From contig NZ_LMDK01000020.1 in NCBI RefSeq assembly GCF_001425055.1, forward strand, positions 257,310 through 321,309: 64,000 nt of DNA, read 5' to 3'. This stretch comes from Pelomonas sp. Root1237 (GTDB lineage Bacteria > Pseudomonadota > Gammaproteobacteria > Burkholderiales > Burkholderiaceae_C). The translations under genes were made by a program, and so were the position numbers. The notes under the pieces are model-generated. The model ran no database searches and had not been told where the DNA came from. It was given only the letters and a program-made list of their open reading frames with translations. The first letter of the stretch is position 1. Every line of letters starts with the position of its first letter. Shown here piece by piece: positions 55,564 through 62,934 of the stretch.

Positions 55564-57749
55564 TGGCCCGCCTTCCCAGCCGGAGGCTTGGCGATCAGAT
55601 CGAGAATGGGGCGGTTGGGCGCTACAGACCCGTCAGGCTTGGTGGCCGTGTCGGCCCACCCCCCCAGCTGCTTGCGGAAGGCCGCGGTCATGGCCTCGGC
55701 TTCGCTGCTGTCGTTGAGGATGTAGGGCGTGATCAGGATCACCAGCTCACGGCGATTGCCGCCACTGGTACGGGTGCTGAACAGGTTACCGATCAGCGGA
55801 ATGTCCTTCAGGAACGGGATACCCGCGCTGCCCTGGCTGGTGTCGTTCGAGATCAGGCCGCCCATCATCACGGTGGCTCCATTGCGCAAGGTCATCTTCG
55901 TCGACAGCTTGCGGGTGCTGAAGGTCGGCGAGGTGTTGACGCCCGTGTTGGTCGCAGCAGCGGCGCTGACCTCCTGGTCCACCTCGATGTCGACCTGATC
56001 GCCGGAGTGGATGACCGGCTTGACTTTCAGGATGACACCCGTGCTGCGGTACTGGACCGTCTGCAATACGCCCGTCTGGGTCGGCGTCGTGATCGTGCCC
56101 GTCGTGGTCTGCTGGCTCGTGATGATGGGCACTTCCTGGCCCACCTGGATGATCGCCTGCTCACCATTGCGGGCCTGCACACGGGGGCTTGAAAGGATGG
56201 TGGCCTGGTTCGTCGAGGCCAGTGCGTTCAGGGCTGCCTTCACGCTGCCTGCGGAGTCCAGCAGGCGGAAATTGAAGCCTGAGTTGCCGATGCCGGTGCC
56301 GCCCTGGGTGCCGAAGCGGCCGATCTTGCCGTTGCCATAGTCATGACTGGCCAGCCATTCGATGCCGAGCTGGCTGCTGTCGATGGTCGACAACTCCGCA
56401 ACAGTAACCTCGATCAGCGCGGCCTTGGCGGGACGGTCCAGCATCTGCAGCAGCGAGCTGATCTGCGAATATTCTTCGGGCTCGGCCTGGAAGATCAGCA
56501 TGTTACTGGACTGGTCGACCACCACCGATGTCAAGCGTGGCGCAGCGGTGCTGCCCGACGAGGCCGTGCTGCTCTGACTCTGAGCCGGTGCCGCGCTGAC
56601 TCGCCCACGGCTGCTGCTGAGCAGTTGATCCAGCGTCTTGGCCAGGTCGCCGGCATCCTTGTGCCGAACCTGGTAGGTGAAGAAGTTCTTGCCGACGCCG
56701 CGCTCACTGGGCTTGTCCAGCGTGCGCGCCCATTGCTCGACGTGCTTGAGCACTTCGTCGCTGACCGCAAAGACATAGACCGAGTTCACTGCCGAGACCG
56801 GAAGCAGCGTAACGGGATAGCGGATGCCCTGCTGTGGACCCAGCGGCGCCACGGCGTAGCCCTGCGCGGTCAGCACCTCGACGAGGCGCTTGGCCAGATC
56901 GTCGACCGACAGGTAGGCCGGCGTCAGGGCGATGCTGCGGCGCCCGCTCATCAGCGGCTGGTCCAGCATGCGGATCGCCTCGAGCGCCGCCTGCATGTTG
57001 TCCGGCGTGCCATTGAGCAGCAGCGCATTGCGGGCGACGTCCTCCTGGATGTTCACGCGATTGGCGAACAGGGTCTTGAGCCACATGGCGACCTCGTTCT
57101 GCCTGACCGACCTCATTTCGACGAGCTGGTAGACGGGCCGCAACGGCAGCGGGGTGTCGGGAAGGGCGTCACCGCGGCGGATCTCGGGCAGATTGCCGAG
57201 CTGGGCGTTGTCCGGCAGCACGCGCACCAGGCCGCCCACGTCGACAACGGCGATCTGGTAACTCTTCAGAAGCAGCTTGATCGCCGTCTCGAGCTGCGCC
57301 GCGCTTTGCGAAGCGGGTGCACGGAACGTCACCAGATCCTTGCGGGCGACCACCGCCGGATCGATGTTGACGTTGCGCTTGAGCATCTCGGTATAGACGA
57401 TCTGCACGAAGTTCGGCAGCGGCACCTGCTGCAGGTTGATCGCTCCGACCTCATCACCTTGTCGGCTTGCGATGTCGGTGCTGACCTTGGCATCTGCGGC
57501 GCTGCGCTTGGCTGCATAGTTGCTTGAAGCAACTGCCGGGGGCGACGGAAGATCATTGACCCGCATGCTCGATGTCGGGGTCTCGGCAGATCCAAAGGGC
57601 GAGGAGGCGGCGGCTTCGGGGCTGGCCGTTGCCAGGGGCGCCGGGACGATGGGCGCCAGGGGCGCGCAACCCGACAGGGCTGCCACCAAGGTCAAGAAGG
57701 TGCGCCTCCAGAAAGCCGGTACCGGCCTGGCTCTCAGGGATTCATTCAC
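55560..57749 (-). CDS. gspD: Type II secretion outer-membrane secretin GspD
   Basis: The secretin forms the outer-membrane channel. From the GTG at 57749 the 729-residue product has a lipoprotein signal with lipobox LSGC (Cys at about residue 28). N0-N3 domains follow (VPLPNFVQIVYTEMLKRNVNI, then VYQLVEMRSVRQNEVAMWLKTLF), and the secretin core with ALIEVTVAELSTID, VGQEVPIITSQ and MMGGLISNDTSQG. A GGAG lies 12 bases upstream. A longer open frame to 57809 would overlap gspC deeply. It overlaps gspC by eight bases. Confidence 0.96.
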   Translation of the reverse strand: MNESLRARPVPAFWRRTFLTLVAALSGCAPLAPIVPAPLATASPEAAASSPFGSAETPTSSMRVNDLPSPPAVASSNYAAKRSAADAKVSTDIASRQGDEVGAINLQQVPLPNFVQIVYTEMLKRNVNIDPAVVARKDLVTFRAPASQSAAQLETAIKLLLKSYQIAVVDVGGLVRVLPDNAQLGNLPEIRRGDALPDTPLPLRPVYQLVEMRSVRQNEVAMWLKTLFANRVNIQEDVARNALLLNGTPDNMQAALEAIRMLDQPLMSGRRSIALTPAYLSVDDLAKRLVEVLTAQGYAVAPLGPQQGIRYPVTLLPVSAVNSVYVFAVSDEVLKHVEQWARTLDKPSERGVGKNFFTYQVRHKDAGDLAKTLDQLLSSSRGRVSAAPAQSQSSTASSGSTAAPRLTSVVVDQSSNMLIFQAEPEEYSQISSLLQMLDRPAKAALIEVTVAELSTIDSSQLGIEWLASHDYGNGKIGRFGTQGGTGIGNSGFNFRLLDSAGSVKAALNALASTNQATILSSPRVQARNGEQAIIQVGQEVPIITSQQTTTGTITTPTQTGVLQTVQYRSTGVILKVKPVIHSGDQVDIEVDQEVSAAAATNTGVNTSPTFSTRKLSTKMTLRNGATVMMGGLISNDTSQGSAGIPFLKDIPLIGNLFSTRTSGGNRRELVILITPYILNDSSEAEAMTAAFRKQLGGWADTATKPDGSVAPNRPILDLIAKPPAGKAGQ

Positions 57750-58185
57750 GATTTTCAACTCCAAAGGTCTCGCGTTTCTTTCCGAGACGCACGTGTACTT
57801 GGTTGCCATCGATCAACTCAATGACATGCCCGCTCGGTAACTTTTCGCCGACCTTCAAACGCTCGGCAGGCTTGCGATCACCCTCATACAAAACCAGCAC
57901 GCCACCCACCTTGCCTTGGCCATAAATGCCCGCGAGGCGCCATCGCGGCGCTTCTTCCTGCGCACCGGGTGCGCTGGCCGCCTTCGCCGCACCCCATTGC
58001 GCAGAGGTCGCGACGATGGCAGCCCGGGTCGACGAACCATCAGCCTTCGGCAGCGCCGGCAGTTGCCAGGCATCGCGGCGCGCCTGCACGGGAGCCGGCG
58101 CCTTGTAGGCTGTCGTCTCCCCAGCGAACCAGCCGAGCAGCACGACGGCCACGGTCAGCAGCAGCTTGTTGCGTAACGTCATCAT
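57742..58185 (-). CDS. gspC: Small GspC-like inner-membrane protein
   Basis: The 147-residue product (start 58185, or 58182 one codon later) has one membrane segment (RNKLLLTVAVVLLGWFAG), an Ala/Pro-rich linker, and a C-terminal HR-like domain (WRLAGIYGQGKVGGVLVLYEG, then LKVGEKLPSGHVIELI). GspC or PilP proteins with this layout connect the inner-membrane platform with the secretin. It is shorter than usual GspC (about 270) and has no PDZ domain. Its position immediately before gspD supports the call. Confidence 0.75.
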   Translation of the reverse strand: MMTLRNKLLLTVAVVLLGWFAGETTAYKAPAPVQARRDAWQLPALPKADGSSTRAAIVATSAQWGAAKAASAPGAQEEAPRWRLAGIYGQGKVGGVLVLYEGDRKPAERLKVGEKLPSGHVIELIDGNQVHVRLGKKRETFGVENRE

Positions 58186-58186
58186 C

Positions 58187-58801
58187 TCAGGAAGCCTTCG
58201 CCTGCTCGCGATACAGAACGCGGACTTCGATCTCGGCCCGAGGGGGAGCAGCCTGAGGGCGCAGGCGCAGTGTGTCAACGATAATCAGTTGGGGCGACTG
58301 GCTGACCTCGGACAGGAAGCCCGTCAGTGCCACGCGATCGCTCATGTCCACGATCAACCGTACGCGCAACGGGCGTGCGCCATCGCTGGTTGGCTTGGTG
58401 TCACCGGCAACGATGCTCAGCTCGCGAATCGTCAGGCCCGCCTTTGCAGCCATTTCGCGCAATCGGTCCTGCAGCGTGGCCTCGGCCTGGCCCTGACTGG
58501 CGGCGGTCCAAAGCAGCGCCCGCGCGCTCTCGAGCTGCGTGCGCGCATCCTCGGCACGCTGCGGCCAGACCGTTTCCGATCGCAGCGAACTCAGGCGCTG
58601 CATCTGGGCCTGGGCTTCGTCGCCTTCCGCGCGCCATGCGGCCGCCTGGTCTTGCGCCAGCAGCGAGAACCAGATCCAGAGCGTGGCGAGGATCATTCGC
58701 ACGCCCCAGCGCAGGCGCGCATTGCCCATCCACTCCCGGCGAGCCTGGAGCCAGGCTTCACCCAGCGTGGCCTGCAGGTTCTTGGCTGTATCGACTTTCA
58801 C
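58187..58801 (-). CDS. gspM: GspM-like type II secretion protein
   Basis: The 204-residue product has one membrane segment at about 35-53 (RMILATLWIWFSLLAQDQ), a coiled coil, and a ferredoxin-like periplasmic domain (LRVRLIVDMSDRVALTGFLSEV, then QLIIVDTLRLRP). This matches GspM/PilO proteins that pair with GspL in the inner membrane. It overlaps the gspL stop by four bases and ends one base before the gspC start. Confidence 0.85.
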   Translation of the reverse strand: MKVDTAKNLQATLGEAWLQARREWMGNARLRWGVRMILATLWIWFSLLAQDQAAAWRAEGDEAQAQMQRLSSLRSETVWPQRAEDARTQLESARALLWTAASQGQAEATLQDRLREMAAKAGLTIRELSIVAGDTKPTSDGARPLRVRLIVDMSDRVALTGFLSEVSQSPQLIIVDTLRLRPQAAPPRAEIEVRVLYREQAKAS

Positions 58802-59958
58802 TGCTTCGTCCCTGCACTGCCGGGCGGTGTAGGCGGCGCACCTTCGCCGCTCAGGCGCTGCAAGCCGGCATCGGCACTGCTGCGCTGGGGCGGCGACACG
58901 GACGACAGCTTCATCTGCAGGTCAAGGCCAGCACGAGGCTGTCCATCTCGCGCTTCGGAGACCTGAGTGAACCAGCCACCCGCCTCCAGTCCAGCGATGA
59001 CCTTGCTGCGCGAGACATCGGCCGGCAGGTCCAGCACGACACGGACTTCCATGCCCTGGATATCGGCTTCCCGGATGAGGCCCGTGCTCGGTAGCAGTCG
59101 CAGCAACTCCTCGAGCACCTCCAGGGGGCGCGGCGCCTGCAAAAGCGAAATCAGTGCTGCACTCTGGTCTGCCGAGGCCAGGGCCTTGTCACGCGCCGCC
59201 AGCACCGGTGCAACCCCGACTTTCAGTTCCGCGAGCGCAAGCTGCGCCTGACGGCGTGCCTCGAAGCTGTCCCAAAGCGCTCGCGCGGACATGGCGCCGA
59301 ACCCGATCAATACCAGGGCCAGGACGCCGACCAGCACCCGCTCGTTGCCCTGACCGACCTGCCCGAGCTGATCGGCAGAAACCGGAAGGCGACCAGGTTT
59401 TTGCCAATTGGGCGATTCAAGCTCAGGGGCGGTGCTCGCCGAGCCCGCCCAGCCAGCCTGCCGCAGGAATAGCGACCATTCCTGAGCGCTAGGCCGAGTC
59501 GCCCACCAACGGGTGACCCGCAGCACGCCAGCCTTCCAGGCCTGGCCTTCGAATCCGTCGAGCGCCTGCACCATGCGCACCCCTTGCGAGTACGCTTCTC
59601 GCGCCAGGGTCTCAGGCAACCAGGCTGGGTTCTTCACCGCAACTTGGTCAAGGCGATGCTTCTCGATGGCAAACGCCTGCGCGACCGCCCCCTGCCAACT
59701 GATCAAATACTGCGCATCCGGCAGCGGCTCCCAGGCAGCCAGTTGGGCTCGCAAGGCGCCCAGCCGGTCTGCCTCGGGCAGCTCGGAAAGGTCGAATGCA
59801 CGGTGACGGATCACTCCGCGCGAGATCAAAGTTAGCCCTCGCGCCTGCGCGCCCTGCGCACCGAGTTCCAGCCGGTCACAAAGAAGGCGGGGCAGACGGA
59901 GCGGGTCGAGCGAGGTCTTTGCTCGCGTCAGGAAACTTGGCGGCGGCTTGATGGGCAT
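58798..59958 (-). CDS. gspL: GspL-like type II secretion protein
   Basis: The 386-residue product has a cytoplasmic actin-like domain, a membrane segment near 208-228 (VLVGVLALVLIGFGAMSARALW), and a periplasmic domain ending in a Pro/Gly-rich tail. GspL links the ATPase GspE to the inner-membrane platform. The start at 59958 overlaps gspK by 83 bases, which is long; a later start is possible but no good alternative codon is seen near the gspK stop. Position and topology support the call more than motif conservation. Confidence 0.8.
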   Translation of the reverse strand: MPIKPPPSFLTRAKTSLDPLRLPRLLCDRLELGAQGAQARGLTLISRGVIRHRAFDLSELPEADRLGALRAQLAAWEPLPDAQYLISWQGAVAQAFAIEKHRLDQVAVKNPAWLPETLAREAYSQGVRMVQALDGFEGQAWKAGVLRVTRWWATRPSAQEWSLFLRQAGWAGSASTAPELESPNWQKPGRLPVSADQLGQVGQGNERVLVGVLALVLIGFGAMSARALWDSFEARRQAQLALAELKVGVAPVLAARDKALASADQSAALISLLQAPRPLEVLEELLRLLPSTGLIREADIQGMEVRVVLDLPADVSRSKVIAGLEAGGWFTQVSEARDGQPRAGLDLQMKLSSVSPPQRSSADAGLQRLSGEGAPPTPPGSAGTKQ

Positions 59959-60895
59959 CAGGGGCGGCGAATCGATCCGACGGGCGAACTTCTTGGATCA
60001 GCCAGGGCGCGTAGGCCCCCGTCGGCAGAATCGAAAGAGTGTATTCGACCGCCATCGGCAGTCCGGGGGCCCACAACTGAACACGCAGCTCGTTGCTGGC
60101 ATGGAAATGCACGCTTTCGTCAGTGGGAAACGGAATGCCCGTTGCTGCGATTGCAGCAGTGGCATCGACAAATGGAGCCGTTCTTCTCAGTCGGTCGAAA
60201 AGATTCCATTGATCTGCGGATACTTTGGGCCAAAGCGCTCGAAGCAAATCCAATGGCGCTGTATTTGGATTGAACGAATCATTTCTCATAACGTTCGTCC
60301 ATGAAACCATCCGCTGGCGCAACTGTGGATTTGTCGCCCAAACTGGCATCAGCGCAGTTTCATCGGTGGAAAGTATCCAGTCGTTGCGCGGCGGCGCCAG
60401 GCCGACGGCCGCATAGTCAGGCGCCTCGGCACCGTTGAGCCGCTTCAGGGAGTCGGTGTCGGTGTAGTCCAGCAGGATGTCGATCATGGCGCTCGCCTGA
60501 TCCAGGGAGGCCCCGGCGCCGATCAATGCGGCAAGCCAACGTTCGCGCTGCGGCACGTTCAAGGACAGCAGCCCGCGAGCGTCCTGCACCCGGATCCAGG
60601 CGCCATTGCGCATTTCGTAGCTCCGATTGTCCAGCGCAAGTGGCTGCTCATCGGCGAATCCAGAGGACGCCAGGCCGAAGGGCCGCGTGCTCAACCAGAA
60701 CAGGGCCCGGGCCTTTGCACTTTCTACCAGCAGCCGTCCCTGTGCCAGGTTCTGCATAGAGGTTGCCTGCTGTCGCAACGCGTCCACGCGCAAAGCGAAA
60801 CGCGTGGCGACGAAAGCCACCAGTGCCAGCGAGGCGATGACGAAGATGAGGACGTAGCCGCCCTCACGCTGAGAAACTCTTGGAGACTTCATCAA
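59876..60895 (-). CDS. gspK: Type II secretion minor pseudopilin GspK
   Basis: GspK caps the pseudopilus tip. The 339-residue product starts with the prepilin leader REGGYVLIFVIASLALVAFVATRFALRVDALR. The cleavage glycine is followed by a helix without Glu at position 5, as in GspK. The family motif SLNVPQRERWLAALIG and the LNGAEAPDYAAVG stretch are present. The start overlaps the gspJ stop (ATGA). Confidence 0.9.
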   Translation of the reverse strand: MMKSPRVSQREGGYVLIFVIASLALVAFVATRFALRVDALRQQATSMQNLAQGRLLVESAKARALFWLSTRPFGLASSGFADEQPLALDNRSYEMRNGAWIRVQDARGLLSLNVPQRERWLAALIGAGASLDQASAMIDILLDYTDTDSLKRLNGAEAPDYAAVGLAPPRNDWILSTDETALMPVWATNPQLRQRMVSWTNVMRNDSFNPNTAPLDLLRALWPKVSADQWNLFDRLRRTAPFVDATAAIAATGIPFPTDESVHFHASNELRVQLWAPGLPMAVEYTLSILPTGAYAPWLIQEVRPSDRFAAPDAHQAAAKFPDASKDLARPAPSAPPSL

Positions 60896-61503
60896 GGGAG
60901 CTTGGAGAGTTCGATCCGCTTGCCCAGCCGCTCGGAGGATGCCTGCATGGCTGCGACAAAGAGCACTGCTTCAGCGTCGCCATGAACTGCAATGGCTCGG
61001 GGTATCAGCTGAGCATTCGGCACCTTGAGCGGCCATTCACTCTGCCACGCTCCGCTCTGGTCCAAATAACTAAAGTGGCCTGCATTACCTTTCCAGCGCG
61101 CCAGCACGGCCGTTTGCATGCGCTTCTCAACTGGGCCCACGTCCATCGTGAGTTCCGTCTGGTCCGTGGATTGGCTATAGGTCATCGACAGCGTCACCGG
61201 CATAGGCCCGGCCGGTTCGACCACCGGCAGCAAACTGCTGATGCCCTGAACCTTGCGCGGGCCGCCCAGCACTTCATCCGCAGTGCCAGGCTCGCCGGCT
61301 CGCAAGCCTTCCAGGGACTGCTGCATCCAGAGCACGTGCAGCCGCTCGAGCCGTGGCTGCAACTGACCGGTGCCGAGGCGCCGCTCCAACTGCCCCAGCT
61401 GAAACAGGCCCTCGGCCATCAGCGTCGCCACCATCGCGGCGATGACCAGGGTGACCAGCGTCTCCAGGAGCGTCAATCCATGCTGGTGACGGCCGGCGCT
61501 CAT
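60892..61503 (-). CDS. gspJ: Type II secretion minor pseudopilin GspJ
   Basis: The 203-residue product has a prepilin leader ending in QHG and the helix LTLLETLVTLVIAAMVATLMAEGLFQL with Glu at position 5. GspJ forms part of the tip complex with GspI and GspK. The C-terminal domain is divergent. The start overlaps the gspI stop by four bases. Confidence 0.88.
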   Translation of the reverse strand: MSAGRHQHGLTLLETLVTLVIAAMVATLMAEGLFQLGQLERRLGTGQLQPRLERLHVLWMQQSLEGLRAGEPGTADEVLGGPRKVQGISSLLPVVEPAGPMPVTLSMTYSQSTDQTELTMDVGPVEKRMQTAVLARWKGNAGHFSYLDQSGAWQSEWPLKVPNAQLIPRAIAVHGDAEAVLFVAAMQASSERLGKRIELSKLP

Positions 61504-61940
61504 GGCGGCTCCTCGCCGCGCCGCCTGGGCTGCACGTTCAGCGCATTCAGCCCAGGCTGCTCAAGGCTGAATTCCACGTGCGTGCCGGTCGACTCCTCGG
61601 TGCTCACGACGTCCAGCCGGTAAAGGCCCACTTCCCAAACCGGGCTCTGGCTTCCACCAAAGGGCAGGCTGTGGCGCAGTGGCTCTATCAGTTCCGAACT
61701 CCAGCGCACGAGCACGGCGCCAACGCGCCTCTCCCCTTTAGGTTCGACAAATGGATTGATATTGGTGACCAGTCCCACCGTTGTCAGCTGCAAAGCTGCG
61801 CGGGCCTGCGCATCTTCAATGCGCCGGACGTCGGTCAGGTTCTGGCCGATCCAGGCGAACAAGGCCAGCCCGGCGCTGGCCAGGATGACCAACGCGATGA
61901 TCGCCTCCAGCAGGCCGAAGCCGCGTTCATGCGGTTTCAT
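61500..61940 (-). CDS. gspI: Type II secretion minor pseudopilin GspI
   Basis: From the ATG at 61940 the product has 146 residues, with a short leader KPHERG and the helix FGLLEAIIALVILASAGLALFAWI carrying Glu5, plus a small C-terminal domain. The frame is open to 61991, but that would overlap gspH and lengthen the leader. GspI starts 11 bases after gspH. Confidence 0.88.
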   Translation of the reverse strand: MKPHERGFGLLEAIIALVILASAGLALFAWIGQNLTDVRRIEDAQARAALQLTTVGLVTNINPFVEPKGERRVGAVLVRWSSELIEPLRHSLPFGGSQSPVWEVGLYRLDVVSTEESTGTHVEFSLEQPGLNALNVQPRRRGEEPP

Positions 61941-61951
61941 ACCCGACGGTT

Positions 61952-62359
61952 TCAGCCCTGCACGTCGCCAGTGACGGCCATGACGCGCCACACCACCGGC
62001 GGTGCGCCACGTTTGCCGAACCGAATCTCTCCAGCGCTCGCAGCGCCCGTCGGACCGTAGCGCAGCGGCGCTGAAAGTTCGATGACCACATCTGTCGGAA
62101 TATCCGGTACGAGCTCTCTCACAGACGACGCGTCCAGATTCAAGGCGCGCCCCTCATGAAAGGCCCGCAGAGGCAGATTCAAGAGTTGTGCGCGCAGATC
62201 GTCCTGCCAGGCGCGCTGGCGCGCAGCCTCCAACCACCTCACCCCCGATGGTGCGACGAGCCCAGCAGCCAGGGCGATCAGCACAAGGACGACGAGCATC
62301 TCCAGCAAGGTGAAGCCGCGAAACGCGCGCACCTTGCTGGGGTGGAGACAAGTGCTCAC
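61952..62359 (-). CDS. gspH: Type II secretion minor pseudopilin GspH
   Basis: The 135-residue product has a leader ending in FRG and the type IV pilin helix FTLLEMLVVLVLIALAAGLVAPSGVRWL with Glu5, then a short beta-rich domain. It precedes gspI and overlaps the gspG stop by four bases. Confidence 0.88.
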   Translation of the reverse strand: MSTCLHPSKVRAFRGFTLLEMLVVLVLIALAAGLVAPSGVRWLEAARQRAWQDDLRAQLLNLPLRAFHEGRALNLDASSVRELVPDIPTDVVIELSAPLRYGPTGAASAGEIRFGKRGAPPVVWRVMAVTGDVQG

Positions 62360-62820
62360 TGAGCAGCCGGAAGAACACCCACGTCAGCCGCGTCGCCCGT
62401 GCCGCCGCGCTTGCTGTCGGCTCCCAGGGAGAACAACGCAAACGGCTGACCGTCAGCGCCGGGCACGGCATATTGATAGGGTTGGCCCCAGGGGTCTTCG
62501 GGAAGCGCGCCGTCCAGATACGGCCCGCGCCAACGGCTGGCCAAAGCCGGCTCCGGGGGGGGCTTTGTCAGCAGCGCGAGCCCCTCTTCAGGCAGCGGGT
62601 AGCGGCCGATGTCCAGGCGCAGGCTCTCTACGGCACCTCGAAGCATCTTGGCCTGCGTAGTCGCCGCGGTGACCTTGGATTGATCGACCTTGCTGAACAG
62701 GCGAGGCCCGACGAGCCCGGCTAGCAGGCCAATGATCACGAGCACGACGAGCATCTCGAGCAAAGTGAACCCTGATGGGACCGCCTTGCGGCTCCGCCCA
62801 TGCTTGAACAATCTTGACAT
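62356..62820 (-). CDS. gspG: Type II secretion major pseudopilin GspG
   Basis: The 154-residue product has the leader ending PSG, the helix FTLLEMLVVLVIIGLLAGLVGPRLF with Glu5, and the family hallmarks LDIGRYPLPEEGLALL, DPWGQPYQYAVPG and FSLGADSKRGGTGDAADVG, the latter carrying the calcium-site aspartates. It is the first gene of the operon. Its start lies 76 bases after the terminator of the upstream gene, so the promoter should be within 62821-62890. Confidence 0.96.
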   Translation of the reverse strand: MSRLFKHGRSRKAVPSGFTLLEMLVVLVIIGLLAGLVGPRLFSKVDQSKVTAATTQAKMLRGAVESLRLDIGRYPLPEEGLALLTKPPPEPALASRWRGPYLDGALPEDPWGQPYQYAVPGADGQPFALFSLGADSKRGGTGDAADVGVLPAAQ

Positions 62821-62894
62821 CTCAGAATCCGCGGGGACTAAAGCCGAAGGATTTTAGGTTGAGCGCATTTCCAACGAATTGCCGTCGGCAAATA

Positions 62895-62918
62895 AAAAGG
62901 GCGCCCGAAGGCGCCCTT
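62895..62918 (-). terminator. Rho-independent terminator of the exported-protein gene
   Basis: On the minus strand a 9-base-pair perfect stem (AAGGGCGCC with GGCGCCCTT) closes a TTCG tetraloop and is followed by TTTTTATTT. The UUCG loop on a C-G pair is exceptionally stable. It sits 17 bases past the stop at 62935 and separates this gene from the gsp operon. Confidence 0.92.
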
Positions 62919-62934
62919 GACCAATGTCAATTGA

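Noticed and set aside
62851-62879. TAAAAT/TTCGTT as a promoter for gspG
   Set aside because: The -10 is fair but the -35 matches only weakly; a promoter should lie here, but these hexamers do not fix it.
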